Numbered from the stretch's first letter, positions 1-13,942 are shown. The stretch: 64,000 nucleotides of DNA from Aphrocallistes beatrix (GCA_963281255.1 OY725488.1:8219524-8283523), one strand, 5' to 3'. Numbers and translations: made by a program. The notes: generated by a model not told the origin, from the letters alone.

Positions 1-17
1 TATATCTCTATTTCTAG

Positions 18-940
18 TCTCCATTTCCCTCCATATCTCACATTTATTTGGAGAATTTGAAGCCAGTAGATATTCCGAAGTTAATGCAAGACATTAATGT
101 GACAAATGTAGATGGAATTCTCGCACTAATACACGATTTTATCTTGTTTAATCTGAATGTATCAGATCAGGCAGTTTATTCAAATAAAAAGTAAGTAGTA
201 CTTAGACTAGAGATATTTTAGTATTGTCTAAATAATTATACTTCATTTTTGAGTAAATACGTTGCCTCTAGAATGCATTAGCTCTTCATAAAAAATACAT
301 TGAACTACGTAAGCACTCAGTCTGATAGTAAGGTTGATTTGTCTTTTTGTATTTACTGTTGCTATGAGATTAATATTGCTTTGCACCAATGCTGAATTTT
401 ACGAATAGAATACTCAAATAATGTAATCAATCTCTAGTATTGATCATTACAAGCGCGCTTCGGGTGCCTAGGCTCACATGGATTAATTATATGATAGATA
501 ACATTTCTAAATAGGTATGTCTGTCTTACTATGGCTGAGTTATGGACAAAAAACTGAAATTTCTCATTATAAAAAAAGTGAAAATAACGTCATCATTCCA
601 TGATGAGTCAACATTTTCGTCTGAGGTCAGAACTTGTTGGAGCCATAGCCAAAAGACTCCCACATGCCAAAATTCAGCTTTCTGCTCCTGAAAGTTTCTT
701 CAACCAATTCGTTATATATTTATACATATACACAAACATTAATCGAGTTTTAATAGTAAGGATTTACATTTCCTGTTTAGTTTGCAAGAGAGTCTTAATA
801 ACTTTTCTAAAGGAGAAACAATTTTCTCATCATCCAAAGGAACACCTGACTGTAGAATGATTCCAGAAGATATCTCTGTCTCCCAAACCATTAGTGTTTG
901 GACTCATATCTTCCAGGAGGCGAGAGGAAGGTTTATTTGA
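18..940 (+). CDS. RNF213-like: 3' end of an upstream RNF213-like gene (copy 0), last two coding exons
   Basis: Two exons are visible, 18-190 and 781-940, separated by a 590-bp intron with a clean GTAAGT donor at 191 and a TTTAG acceptor ending at 780. The first exon is preceded by TTTCTAG and ends in phase 2; the second supplies one base and then reads to TGA at 938-940. Both are near-identical to the last two exons of copy 1 (42731-42903 and 43788-43947). The final residues, around SVWTHIFQEAR, resemble the C-terminal helix of vertebrate RNF213. The rest of the gene lies left of the window, so this shows that the array has at least three members. Confidence 0.8.
450..762 (-). mobile_element. 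Helitron-like non-autonomous element, subfamily A, in last intron of copy 0
   Basis: Read on the minus strand it begins TCCTTACTATTAAAACTCG and ends in the GC-rich CGCGCTTG tail, inserted between A and T. It carries the internal GAATTGATTGAAGAA-type motif in degraded form and lacks part of the GC-rich 3' block. Copy 1 has no such insertion at the same intron position. Confidence 0.6.
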
Positions 941-1111
941 TTTTTAAACAGATTAATTTTACTTTTTATGTGAAACTATCACTGTATTTGAATCTAATGC
1001 TATTGTCTTGCTTTTGAATTGAATTGTGAATATTATTATTTTGATTTGTTTATCATTGTAGTATTATCCCAATGCATTTGTGTATTTATAGTATTTATTG
1101 CTTACTAATCA

Positions 1112-2309
1112 TGCAGTGGCGTAGAACTATGGTCAACTCATGAGGGGCATAAACCCCAGCTGGACAGGCCTGAGTTGTTGGATGAATTTGTATTGCGAAA
1201 TCAGATTAGGAATAATGCATTTGCCTTCAGCAAAGACCTGATTTGTTGAGATTGAGATAATATCGCTATCATATGCAATTATATTATGTTTTGTCTAAAA
1301 GCTGCTCTAAAATCTATTTCAAGTAATATTACAACTCGTCATTAAGGATATAAGTAACTAAAAGTGCCGTATATGACATATGTCGATTAATTTTCATTCT
1401 GCGGAGGGAACTTTATACCACATTGCCCCCCCCCATTCTGTGCCGATATAATCATACTACATTAATATAATCGTATTCACATGGATTCTGCGCCAATGCT
1501 TGCCGGTGTACCAGGCAATGCACTGATGTAGCTTCTGGGGTAAGGTCTCGCACGAACTTCGCAAATCGAGATCGAGCTCCAAGCATTGCAGGAACATCCA
1601 TATAAACTGGGCATAAATTTTTCCCCCTGAAATTATTATATTTTTAAAGCTGTCTACATTCCTCAACACGTCAGTGCTCATTTAGTAGTCTTCAATGGCG
1701 AGCAAAAGAAAATGAACCAATACTCTTATAAATAAGTTCCTAATATATGTTGCAATAATGATTTACTAATAATTCTAGAGTCTTTGATTTTGATAAATTA
1801 ACATGATTTTGATCACCAGCCCAAGGCACACAGAAAATAAGTCCGTGGCCCACGGGTTTAGTGATTTGATCATGAATGATTCAGAACTCACTCGCTAGCT
1901 GAACTGATGGCAACGAAACACTAAACCTTACCACTCGTTGGAATAAAGTGTGAGACCTTTGAACCTGAATCCGATTCCAACCCGTTAGTGGAGACATGCT
2001 TCTTGACCAGGGGCCAAGAGTGTAAAATAGTCTGACATAAACCCAGAGAGGACCTCAAATCTCTAAAGTTCCAAAACTGTTCCAGTTATCTCTGGCACCA
2101 ATTTATGATCACAAGTTGCACTATGATGGTTCGTGAACACTTGTCACTTGTTAGTTTGAATAGAGCACTGCACTTACTTGACAAATGCCATTCAATTCCT
2201 ACAAACCTTCAGACAAGCATTGGCACATGAGTACATCATTCAGTGTGACACATTATTTGAGGTGTGCACATGAAGTCCACCTATCTACCCTCCTCACTAC
2301 GCCACTGAC
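1112..2309. mobile_element. Possible hAT-like element with CAGTGGCGTAG ends
   Basis: CAGTGGCGTAG at 1112 and its reverse complement CTACGCCACTG at the right end bracket about 1.2 kb of non-coding DNA between copy 0 and copy 1. The termini resemble hAT-type inverted repeats. I see no transposase and no clear 8-bp target duplication, so the class is tentative. Another CAGTGGCGTAG end occurs at 39072. Confidence 0.35.
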
Positions 2310-2739
2310 TTCCAGCTAGTAACTCGTATCTCATCTACCAACTTTGGTTATAACTTGATTCTGTTTACTTTTATCAAACGATTCAATTTGATAGTTAATT
2401 ATCTACCGAACTTTGTTACTAAAATGCCTCATACAAATCTCTCTATACTTATCAATAACATGTAGTTGTTTCCTGCTCTTTAGCTCAATATTGAGTTGTA
2501 AGATGATTTACTTAAATCATATGATATAACATTAGTAGTGTTTGAGTGAGTTGAACTAATGACATCACCACGTTATCATCAATTGCTTCGTAAAAGTAAA
2601 GTTCATACATTTGCATACCCCGGAATCCAACTGATATGTTCTCGAGGGTTTACGAACTGGGTGAGGTGCTAAATCTACTGGTAGTTACAGAGTGGGGTGT
2701 ATGCTGCATGTTTGTATGTATATGATGGCGTATATACAT

Positions 2740-3644
2740 GCATATGATAGTGGGTTTTACAGAGAAAAACTCTGCTATCACTAGGCAAGAAAGATAGCAC
2801 CTAACTCTACATTTAAACGAAATGACATCCTTAGTGCTTTCAGCTCACTATGGTTCTGCAAGAGTGTAGGCTCAGATTACATAACATAAGTAATTAATGT
2901 AACTGAGAGTTTTATTATTATGCGCACCACTTCATTCTAAAATCAGCTATTATATCATAATTTGAATTCAGTATTACGGAGCAACAAAGTAACAGAGGTA
3001 GGTAAATTTGTAAATTACAAATTCGTCACTTTTCAATGAATTTTATTAACGGTCAATACGATGTTAGCAACAAGGTTAAATCTACTTATACTCGTACTGA
3101 GCAGTTTTATTCAACTCTAATGAAATCAATGTTGGTTGGAGAGGGTGGGGCTAAATCGGGCACAGGCGCTAGGCTCCAGAAGAATCTGAGTGTGTCCACC
3201 TCTGGTGGGATTCACTCAAAATTTCACACAACTAAATAACATGACAGCAATACCAAAGAAATACTTATATGGAACTGACATTTGTTTTGATAAAAAATTT
3301 GTTTAGAATGAGTATTACGAAGCAATTTTTCATCATGGGAGGGCGTAATGATATTTTCCCATCTTAACCTTCTACGTTCCTTGGAGCTCGACAGTACGAA
3401 GACGATCCGAAATCCACTGTGAAAAGGAAAGGATCAAAAGAGTCACAGTCTAATTGAAGTGGGAGTGATTGCTTTTACTGAACGGGATATCTGACATTAT
3501 TTTCCTGGTGCAAATGTACAGTTAGTTGCATATGTTGCAGTCAGATTGGGGACTGCCAATTCGAGTCTTGCACTTTGTTCCTTTGTGTAATGACATTATT
3601 ATTGATATATCTCGAATTCGCCGAAGTTTGACATCGAAAATGTA
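2740..3644 (+). other. Duplicated upstream flank of copy 1 (possible distal promoter or 5' UTR)
   Basis: This non-coding block matches 45735-46930 upstream of copy 2 over most of its length, with scattered indels and one lineage-specific insertion in copy 2 (about 46100-46450). The flank was therefore duplicated together with the gene. A 67-codon ORF inside it (3036-3239) is broken in the copy 2 flank, so it is probably not coding. I see no defined promoter motif. Confidence 0.6.
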
Positions 3645-3960
3645 TCTTATATATTAAAATGCTAGGATTTGTTTGTTTGTTTGTCCGAATTGATTGAAGA
3701 ATTGGCAAATCGTAGAGATATTAAAATTGGCACACCTCTGCAAAAAATAGAAAAAAATTCATTTATCTAAGATGAATCATGAATTCAGAATTGCAAAAGA
3801 AAAATTTAGTCCATGATAAATGAATTCGAAATCTACACCCATAAAAACCCAATATTAACATTTGAAAGCAAGTTTCTAGCCTATTTTGAGAATTTGTTTA
3901 CTTTATGTACCTATTGTAAACAAAAGTAAACAAATGATTTATCATATAGATCCGAAAATA
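3645..3960 (+). mobile_element. Truncated Helitron-like element, subfamily B (5' end)
   Basis: It starts A|TCTTATATATTAAAATGC, followed by the GTTTGTTTGTCCGAATTGATTG block that marks the 5' end of subfamily B. It loses similarity before the GC-rich 3' tail. Between here and the start codon at 4364 the DNA is AT-rich with no other recognisable gene. Confidence 0.5.
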
Positions 3961-4319
3961 TGATTGATTTGAATTGCGAATATTAATCCCGTCCTATTTC
4001 GTTCTCATTTGGCTCTCATTTCAAAACGAATAACAAAAATTTGATCTGCTGGTAAAAAGTATTAAATAATATACATTTGGGCGATTTAGAATCCATCCTC
4101 AAAAGGAAGGCCAGCCATTTCGATATTTGCTAGGGTTCCAGTAATCTTTGTAGCTAATTAATTGATAAAATATTACCTTTTGATGGAGCTTTATTTTATT
4201 TTGTAGATTTAACAAATACGAAGTACTACCTTCATTATATCATTTGAAAATTTTATACGCAACGAACAAAAAAAATTGTTTATTAATCAATTATCTCACA
4301 ATTTTATTAAATCTGATTT

Positions 4320-4363
4320 TTTATACTTATTCACTCTAGCCAATCTAATGAACTTGTTAAAAT
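4320..4363 (+). promoter_or_regulatory. Conserved 5' leader with possible 5'-UTR splice acceptor
   Basis: The bases just before the ATG (CCAATCTAAT, then CTTGTT and AAAATATGG) are shared with the leader of copy 2 (48290-48321). In both copies CCAATCTAAT directly follows TAG (CTCTAG here, TATTAG in copy 2), so a 5'-UTR intron may end there. No TATA element can be assigned with confidence. Confidence 0.35.
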
Positions 4364-7300
4364 ATGGCACAATTTTGTGAAGATATAAAGTGTAAATTTT
4401 ACGACACCTTTCCTGATGGTCAGAAATTCCCGTTTTGTCCCTTTTGCTCGAATCCATTAGTTGCTGAGAAGCCATCTCTCTCTGAAGTTACTGATCCTCA
4501 ACCTGTAGACCAGACCATTGAAAGAGAGGAATCATTGGTGGAAATAGAATCCTGTCCAAATGTTATAAGTAATGATTTCATTACACCTATTTATAATTTG
4601 GGAGCTACCAGGCATGAAAAACATCTAGAGTCAAGACATGATATCAAATTTGAAGATGTTATTGTTACATTCTCTACTGCCGTCTTAAAGAAACATTATT
4701 TACAATCAAATCGTTGCATTTCTCTCAGATTCAAGTCTTCATCCATTGGAGAATTCAAGTTTGAGCGAATAGAATTCAAAGGGTTTAGACTAATGAATTA
4801 TGAAGGAATTGAGTTTGTGTTACTCGAAGAAACGGTTAAGATTAACAAGAGCGTCCTTACTGGTTTGAAACATTCTGAACAGCTCCTTATTCCCTACAAG
4901 TATTACTTCTTTGATAGTGAAGAGAAACTCTACCTGAATGAAGGTGATTGCTATCGAAACTTAGTTATTGATTGGTTTGCTTTTACAGAATGGAATACCA
5001 TTCAAAAGTTTGACATGATTGTTTTACCAAATGTACTTGCAAGTGAAGAATATTATTTAAAACAAATTGACAACCGTTTAAGTGTTCACTTTAATATCTA
5101 TTCAAATGACTTGTTGAATCTTCCTGTTCGTAGCCTTAAGAATGCAATTCAGACAATTCTCTTCTCCCTCTATAGTGATTATTACAGCAAAATATCGACA
5201 GTGAAAAAGAGAAAGAACTTCCAAGTTTATGATTCAAAAAAACAAATTTACGAGGAATCTTCTAAAATATTATATATTTGGTTGAAAGTTTTAATGATGA
5301 ACACTTTTTTGCCTTTCCATACCAAAATTTTACTTTCCTTTTTTTCTTTTGAAGAGGAACTACTTCAACCACATTCTTCTGAACTTTTCATTCTTCTATT
5401 TCAAGGAGTGAATAACGGGTTTATTCTTTCTCTTATCAATTCTCGATGTGATGTATTCTCTGATTATATATCTGAGATTAAATCACGTCCGTACTTACTC
5501 CATCATGCTATGCAGGGTATTTCTAGTAAGGATTTCTCTCAATTAGTTAAGTTTCTTCCTCTCTATCATTTCCTGTTTGATTCAAAAGAGAATTTCAGCA
5601 TTGCTCAGTCTAATAATGCATTCCTTGATAATGCTTATTGGGGTCTCCCATCTGATGTGAAATTTCAATATTATGACGATGTAGACATATCAGTTATTAG
5701 AGATGCAATGTCCATTTTCCACACTACAGATCCTCTCCTACCTTATTCTATTATCCTCCTCGCTCTAAGATCTGACATATTCCTAGATCTTTTAGAGATC
5801 CGTTCGATTCCATATCTGCCCTTCTTCAGCGTTTTACTCTATCGTGTCAAAACATGGTCATTGATACAACAAGACTGTAAACTCCGTGAACTTGTATTCA
5901 CCACTTTTCTGGGAAAATCTGAACAAACTCCAGGTTTAATGAATGGAGATGAAATCTGTCAAGCGTGTGATGTTATTTTCAGAATGCTAGATGTTATTAA
6001 GGATAGTCCAGTCACACTTCTTGATAAACTTAATTTAGAACAAGTAAAAGGTATATTACATGCGCTAGCTAAACTCCTGGAATTATTTGTTGAAAAATAT
6101 CCTACCTTTTTATCTCTACAGCACTTTGATCGTGCGAAATCGATTGTAATAAGTTTGAAAACTGCTCCAGTTCTTCTCTCAACGATAAGAAGCTGTCTCT
6201 TTGAAGATGTTTTACAACCAAACTTTCAATTTGAATACACACTTTTCGAAGAAGTTACGAATATCTGGAATGGTCTATGTTGCATACCATTCCCACAGGG
6301 GTACGACTGGAAATCTGGAGTTTGCAAGCAATTGAGTAAACGATTATCTGAACAAACTCTTGAGAGTATTTTGATTACTTTTGTTCAGATATGTAACCAC
6401 TATAACGAGTTGAACAATGATTCGATTTTCAGCTGTTTCCGTAATGAAATATTGGAGAAATTATCGACATCCAGAACAATTGTGAAAGATCAAAAAACAG
6501 CAGTGGAATTTATCGTTCAAGTTTCCAAAGAACAGTTCTATTTAGTAGCCGATATTATTGCAGCTATTTTAGCTTCAAACTTAAGCAAACTTAATGAGAA
6601 TCCAGTGAAGCATATCCTTACTCTTCCTTGGTGGTCCCGTGTAGTCAAATTTTGCAAACCAAATAAATTTACAAAATCACATCCTGTTGCAGAAAATATA
6701 ATGGAATTGGTTAAGAGCACTTTTTCCAATATTTCTTTACAATATCACATGCTGACAATAAAAACAAAAGATTTAACTATAATTCTTGATAACCAAGATA
6801 ATTATTTTTCAATGTTACAATCGATGCCTGAAGGAGACTCTCGCATCCTTAAACAGCTGGATAGAGTTTTATTTAACGATTCTATACAACACCGTAAAAT
6901 GCTTAGAGATACTTTCATCGAATTTCGTGCACTCATGCACGATTTAAAGAAATTATTAGATTCCACGAACTCCCAGATTCGTTCTCAAGAACTCTCGCAG
7001 TTTTGGGATTTTGATTTTGAGAACTCTTCAATCTCTACTCTCTCTCGTATCTCTGAAGAGAAGAAGATATGTATAATACCAGATTGGGAACATTCAAAAA
7101 TTGCAAATAATTCTATGTTTAATTTAATGCTCAGAACTTTGCAAGATCTTCTCAAATCTCAGTATTTTCTGTCTACATATAAACAGAAGGTAGAAGAATT
7201 GAAAGAATTCGAAAAGAGTCTGAAAGAATTGTATTTACTTTACATTGGAGCGTTTGATACTGTTCAAAACACAATAAAAGATCTTTTTGATATGAAAATT

Positions 7301-10300
7301 CTCATTTCAACAGTATACACACACTTTTACATTGATACTGCTATAGATTCTGATTTATTTGAAAGAGAAATAGACCATCTCGTGTCTGCTATTGAAATCT
7401 TATATCAGCAACCTTGTTATAATAAAGAAAATAAAGCTGAGATTGTGAGAAGGGTGAAGCTTTGTTTTGAACTTAAGCAACGGCAGAAGTTTACTGAAAC
7501 TATTCTTGAGGTGAAAGACAAGTTCTGTATTGAAGGTAATTTTGATAGCATTTATGTCTTAAATGCATTAAGTGATGAAAAAAAGGACCTACAATCACTT
7601 ACACAGGAAATGTTTGATATTTCAAACAAACTAATTCAGTTTACCGATTTACATCAACGAATTCTGGATAGCCTTCTAATTTGCGTCGACCTTTTCCAAT
7701 GGACAAGTAGAATACTGAAAAACGAAAATGATCTAGATAACCTCAGAGAATTAGCACTAAATTCGAGCGATGGTTCTTCATTTGAAGTTAATAGTATATC
7801 TTCCTTCTACACCTTATGTCGGCTCTACAGTCCTTTCATCTATGGATTTAACCAAGAAATTAACCAAGAAACTTTCTTACTCAAACTGTCTGCAGTCCAT
7901 TGCAATATTGAGTCACATGGAGATGTTCGATATAAACTACCAGAAATTTATAAAGAGTGTGCATCAGAGGCAAATATTGAATTCTGGAAAACTCTCGAAA
8001 TAAAACACACTTCAACTGGTGGTAACACAATATCTCAACTAAATCAAATAATGTCAGGAGGTATGTTTTTATTAAATGTTAAAGAATCATCCTGTAATGT
8101 TGAAGATATCATATCTGTACAAATTACTCAAAATTACAAAATCAAAACTTACTTTTTAAATGAACTGAAGGAGATGCAGAGTGAAACTGTTCTGATTTCT
8201 CCAGAAATGCATCAAGATTCAGTCGGTGCGAGGTTTCAACATTTGTTGAAACTGATTCTTAGTCTTTCTGAAATCGTTTTGAAGTTTCATAAATCTGGAG
8301 ATGTGCTGTTTCGAAACAAAAAGCTAGCTTACTCTTGTGATTCGACTGATATTTTGTCAGAAGATATTAGTTTCTTGGAAGAGAAGTACAAGAATTGGAT
8401 CAATGATTTTGAGCAAGCACGTCAAAAGTGTTATTTTTTAAACTTTTTTACTTCTTCACAGATTCTAACAATTCAGATTGGACAGGAAAGGCTAGGAAGA
8501 GTTCCTTCTAAAGTTATAGAAAAGCAAGCTTTTTATTTGTTAACTATCTTATCAGAAGATTTAAGCGAGGAAGAAGTTCGTGCTGCATTCAACAGAGTCT
8601 ATAGAAGATCTTCATCTGTCTGCAGTTCGATTAGTAGCATCGATTCAGTTACATCAAATGAATTAGAATCATCCACTAGAATATCTCAGCTTTCCAGCTT
8701 AGGAACTTCATACCTAGATGTTTCAATATCTGAACCTACTAATGAGAATAGATTTCATGGTCCCTCCATAGTCACGTTTCCAGAGAATGAATTGGAGTTA
8801 GATGAAAGTCCTACAATCCATATTTCTAAATCAGAATTGATGAGAATGTACCAAGATCAACCTGAGTATATTTCACTCACTAAATTGGAGAAGTTTTTTG
8901 GAATTTTTAGCCAAAGAAGTATTCAACAAAAACGAGATTTTTTGCTGACAGTAAGTGAACCTAATCTAATTTTTATTCCCAATCATCTCATGATGGATTC
9001 CATCTTATCTCTCTATTACACTTCAAAACAACTCCCATACCCCCACGAAGTTCTCATCTGTTCTGAAAAGACTACTCTAGAGGAAATAGAAATATTCTGG
9101 AGAAGATCTCTCAACAATGCTTCTAATGCTTTTATTTTCTGTTTAGCTTCAATTGAGAAGTTGAACTATGATGTTGCAGTGAAGAGTGTATCTTCTCTTA
9201 AAGGTTTTCTCAACTCTGCAAGTTCTAACGAATCAGAATTTCGATTAGTGTTGATATGCTCTGAAGAGCACAAACATTCTAGTTACATGGCATCAGCTCT
9301 TGTCAGATATGAACGGATCTTAACAGAAAAACAGAACTTAGAAAATCTCAAATCGTTTGTTTTTCAGAACATTTCTGCTTCCAAAGATTTCTCGTCTAAG
9401 AAAACTGAACATTTTCCAGTAAAACCAGCTTCCATTGTCGATCAAGATGAATGTTATGTAAGAATTGTATCATCTGAATCACACGGAAATGGAAAATCTC
9501 TTTGGATAAAGCGATGGGTTGAAGCCTTAAAAAAAGAATCAAAATCTGAGGATCCCCATTTAATTCCTTGTACGATCGTATCTCTCTATGAGAGTAAAGG
9601 TTGTGAAGATAAAGCTACTGACAAACTCCTCGCTTCACCAGTATCAGCAGATGAATACGGACGAATTTATCATTTTGATATTATTTGTTCATCAGATAAA
9701 CAGATTCTCTCATTTCTATTCAAGTTGCTCATTATGAGGACAATTTGTGACAGTTCAGGTCGTATTTATCGCTGTAGCAAGAATAACTACTATGTCATTG
9801 AAGCTAACATGTCTACACTCACTCCAGAACTGATGCATTTCTTTGAATTATTTCCTGTTTGGAAGTGTTTGGGACCAAATGAAGTGTTAAGATCTGAAAA
9901 AGGAAAAAGAGGCCCAAAAATCGAGGAAATAATGACTTTGCGTGACCTTAGTGAATTTCGATCTGAAGCATTCCAGAGGGTATTTGCGTATCTGGAGAAA
10001 TTAGAGTCTCGAGCGAACATAGATAGGTACATATATACGAATGATCCAAATCGAAAATCCGAAAATCGACTAGATATTCTCCTGAAATACTATGGTCAAG
10101 ATAATCCATCTTGGAGTGAAGTAAAACATTTTATTTCATTTTTCAATAAACAGCTGATTGCTTGTGAAGGAAATATTTATTGTCAATCTTTCAAATTGAA
10201 TAAGAATTGGAGTGGATTCAAACAGTTTTTAGTGGACTGTATGGTTCTGATGTCAAAAGATTTCATAACTCCCTCACTCAGGAATTCATTACAGTCTCCG

Positions 10301-13300
10301 CCTCCAGATGCAGTTGCTGGATATGACATAGACGAGAATAGGAAGTGGGGACAGAAAAACTATCCTAACATTTTCATAAATGAAGACCTTCAGTCAATGA
10401 CTTTCTTTGGAATATCAATCTCTCAAGATCTAAGTAAGTTGGATGGTTTTGATTCAAACAAAATAATTGCCGAGAAAGTTATTTCTCAACAGCTGTACAA
10501 TCTACTCAAGAAGAATGAAGTTAATTTAGAAGAAGATTTTCACAATTGGGATCGCCATAAGATGCTTTCAATATTAGTGAATGTATTGGGTGTTCCATCT
10601 AACTCCTCAGATGCTCCTCCTGATCCAGATCCTAATTATGTACTGACTGTTGACAATGTTAAGAAAATACTGGCCATTCATATGCGCTTTCGTTCTAACA
10701 TTCCTGTTATCTTAATGGGAGACACGGGATGTGGTAAAACGCGGTTGATTCAATTCATGTGTAAACTTCAAGCGAGGAATCCTGATCTACACAACTTAGT
10801 TATTCTCAAGGTACATGGTGAAATCACAGAAAATGATATCAAAAAATCTTACAAAAATGCTGTAGACTTAGCTGAACGGAATTCTTTGAAAAATATCGAT
10901 ACCATTCTTTTCTTTGATGAAGCAAACACAAGCTACTCGATTGGTTTGATAAAAGAGATTCTTTGTGACAGTAGAGTTGATGGAGTGTCCATTCCAAAAG
11001 GTTTACGATTACAGTTCGTAGTGGCTTGCAATCCTTATCAAAGACACTCAGACAAGATGTTAACCAAGCTCACTTCTGCCGGTCTCGGAATGCTAGCTTC
11101 CAATGATCAGGTGAGAGAACACTTCATAGATATCCCTCTGAGGGAGCTGGTATACAGGGTGCTTCCTCTCCCGAACAGCCTTCTGCCTCTGGTGTGGGAT
11201 TTTGGAAACTTAACTCCTGAAAGTGAAAAATCTTACATCTACAACATTGTTGTTACCAATCTGAAACATTATACTTCTGAACAACTAGTATCATATAGTG
11301 AAGTTATTTCAGACACGTTTTATCACTCCCAAATGTATATGAGAAAGAGGAGAGATGAATGTTCCTTCGTTAGTTTGCGAGATGTTGAGAGAACTGTTCG
11401 TGTTATGTTGTGGTTCTACCAATGGCTGCCAAATCTTCAGATCTCTAATATGACACTTGACCTAATAACGTACAGTCTAATCTTAGCTTTAGCTGTGTGC
11501 TATCGAGCTAAACTGAGAGAGAGGAAGGAATTCGATGAATACGTCATATCTAATGTTGAGCATCTTCGAAATCGGATAAGTGAAATTTATGATTTAACGA
11601 AAGAAGTGGAAAAGTTTCAAGATGTTGTAGTCAGCATGATGAATATTGGAGAACACATTGCTATAAATAGAGCACTGAAGGAGAACTTATTCATGATGTT
11701 CGTGTGCATTCAATTGAAAATTCCTTTGTTCATCATTGGTAAGCCTGGAACTTCCAAGTCTTTAGCCAAGTATATCATCAGTCATTCGATGAATGGTGAT
11801 CTCAACATTCACGGGAAGAAGGTTGCTGGTATTCAGTTCACACAAGTTAGCATGGAATCATACCAATGCAGTCAGCTGACTACTTCAGAAGAGATCAGGT
11901 CTCTATTCAGGAAGTGTACGACTATTCAAGCTCAGAATGATCCTTCTTGTGTGGCATGTGTCGTGTTAGATGAAGTGGGACTAGCAGAAGATTCCCCAAA
12001 CTTACCTCTGAAGATCCTGCACTCCCTCCTTGAAGATGGAATGGATTCAGAGGGTCAGGGACCAGGTGTCGCCTTTATCGGTCTTTCAAATTGGGCGCTC
12101 GATCCCGCCAAGATGAATCGGGGCATCATGCTGCATCTGGAAGATCCAACTGCTGAAGAATTAGTTAACACTGCACACTCCATCATCAAACCTTGTGGAG
12201 AGAAACATGACAATTATTCACAGACACTCAGTCCTTACATTAAGAGTTTGGCTGAAGGATATTTGAAATTGGTAAAACCATCATTGGCTACATCGTCTAA
12301 AGATTATTTTGGATTACGTGATTTCTATCATATCATCAAATTGTTGTATATCCTCTGTAAAAGGTTCGATAATCTACTTACGAAATCGATGATAAGTTAT
12401 TCTATTAAAAGAAATTTCGGTGGGATTACTGACATCAATATAATTGAGATATTCAATCAATACCTAAATATTCCAGATTCTGAAGATGATATTGGACCTT
12501 TATCTGATCCTCTATCCTTAATAACTTCTTCTTTAGAGTCCAAATCTCATGAAGATCCATACTTCAGATCTAGGTACCTTCTCCTCTTGACAGATGATTA
12601 CGTAGCACTGGACATCTTGTTTAACTCGCATATTCTGAATGAAGACACTAAAGTGATGTTTGGGAGCACCTTTCCTCTTGACCAGGAGTACTTCAGCATA
12701 TGTCACAATCTGAACAGGATCAAGATATTCATGGAGACAGGGAAGACAGTGGTTCTGACAAATCTATCCAATGTCTATGAAATCCTTTACGAGATGCTTA
12801 ACCAGTTTTACGTGGAATTGTTCGGGAGGAGTTGGGTGGATATCGGGATTGGATCTCGTCGCATTAAGTGTGCAGTGCACCCTGACTTTCGACTGATAGT
12901 GATCGCTGACAAAAGCACAGTTTTCGAGAAGTTCCCTCCTCCTTTAATCAACAGACTGGAAAAGCATATCTTGACCATTTCTACCATAATTGAGGACGAT
13001 GTAGTGATGACTAATATCGTTTCCAAACTAACGGAATGGCTCCGACGTTTCAATACAGTTCACATTAATATACAGAATGACACACTTCCTTTTATGGTCT
13101 ACTCTACAATTAATAAGTTTGAGTTGAAAGGAGGAGAGTTGGAATGGGAGGAACATATTTTGAAAGTTGTAAAATTTGAGCTCCTCAAGATCGTCACTCC
13201 CATTTCCATTCTTCGATTATTAAAGTCAGATTTAACTAGTGAGGCGACTGATGTTTTTCAGAATTACTGCAGGTTTAAACTTTATAGTCTCGTCGATTAT

Positions 13301-13942
13301 TTGCAAGAAATACCAAATATCAGAAACTATTTCAATGAACAATATCGAAGTATTTCTTTTGATATACAATTGAGTAGTGATGAGTCTAATTCCGTTCTTC
13401 AGTTGAAATTTGATTCCAAAGCATGTAAAGATATTCCGTATCTATCGTTTGTTACGACTCACTCAATCCTCTTGACAGAAACTGACATCTCAGAAATAGC
13501 TAATAATCTAACCGAACACTTTGAAATGAAGCCCGATATCTCCCTCTTTAATCTGTCTCAGTTCCGATCTGAGAAAGAATTTATCCTTTCCATCAACCAG
13601 AATATCTCAATTAAATTAAGAGATAAAGAAAGAAAAATCATAATAATTCAGTGTGAAGAAAATACTGGAAATTCAGATCTTATTTCGTGTGCTAAATATA
13701 GATTGGTTGAAATTGTTAATGAAAATAATTGTAATTTAAATTCGAACTTTTATTTTATCTTGATCATCAAACTCGTACTGACAGAACCTGGTTCTGGTTG
13801 TTCTAGTTTCTGTGGTGAGCCTTGGGACAGTGTGTATATTGATGAACTCAGAAAATCTCATCATTATCTACTTCCTCCATTTGATCAAATCACTCAACTC
13901 TCTGTTGCTCAAATATTTGACTATCACTATCAAGATATACCG
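4364..13942 (+). CDS. RNF213-like: Copy 1 giant first coding exon: N-arm plus AAA core with two ATPase sites
   Basis: It has 3193 codons without a stop. Residues 5-28 hold C5, C10, C25 and C28, a zinc-ribbon-like pair comparable to the N-terminal Cys motif of RNF213. Residues ~95-210 form a beta-rich CBM20-like region. A long helical arm follows, then a Ser-rich low-complexity linker (~1410-1440). Walker A GDTGCGKT is at 2119-2126 with Walker B FFDEANTS (D2185, E2186). The second Walker A GKPGTSKS is at 2459-2466 with VLDEVGLAE (D2536). LSNWALDPAKMNRG and FPPPLINRLEKH are RNF213 signatures. These two sites probably correspond to the active AAA3 and AAA4 modules. The ATG follows a leader shared with copy 2. 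The donor is GTTTGT after 13942, at the same position as in copy 2; the reading frame continues by chance to 13987. Confidence 0.9.

Noticed and set aside
3036..3239. 67-codon ORF upstream of copy 1
   Set aside because: The homologous flank of copy 2 has frameshifts and an insertion in it, so it is not conserved as coding.
12808..13053. 81-codon minus-strand ORF, repeated identically at 56712-56957
   Set aside because: It is the antisense of the highly conserved FPPPLINRLEKH region; its identity in both copies follows from the identical coding strand.
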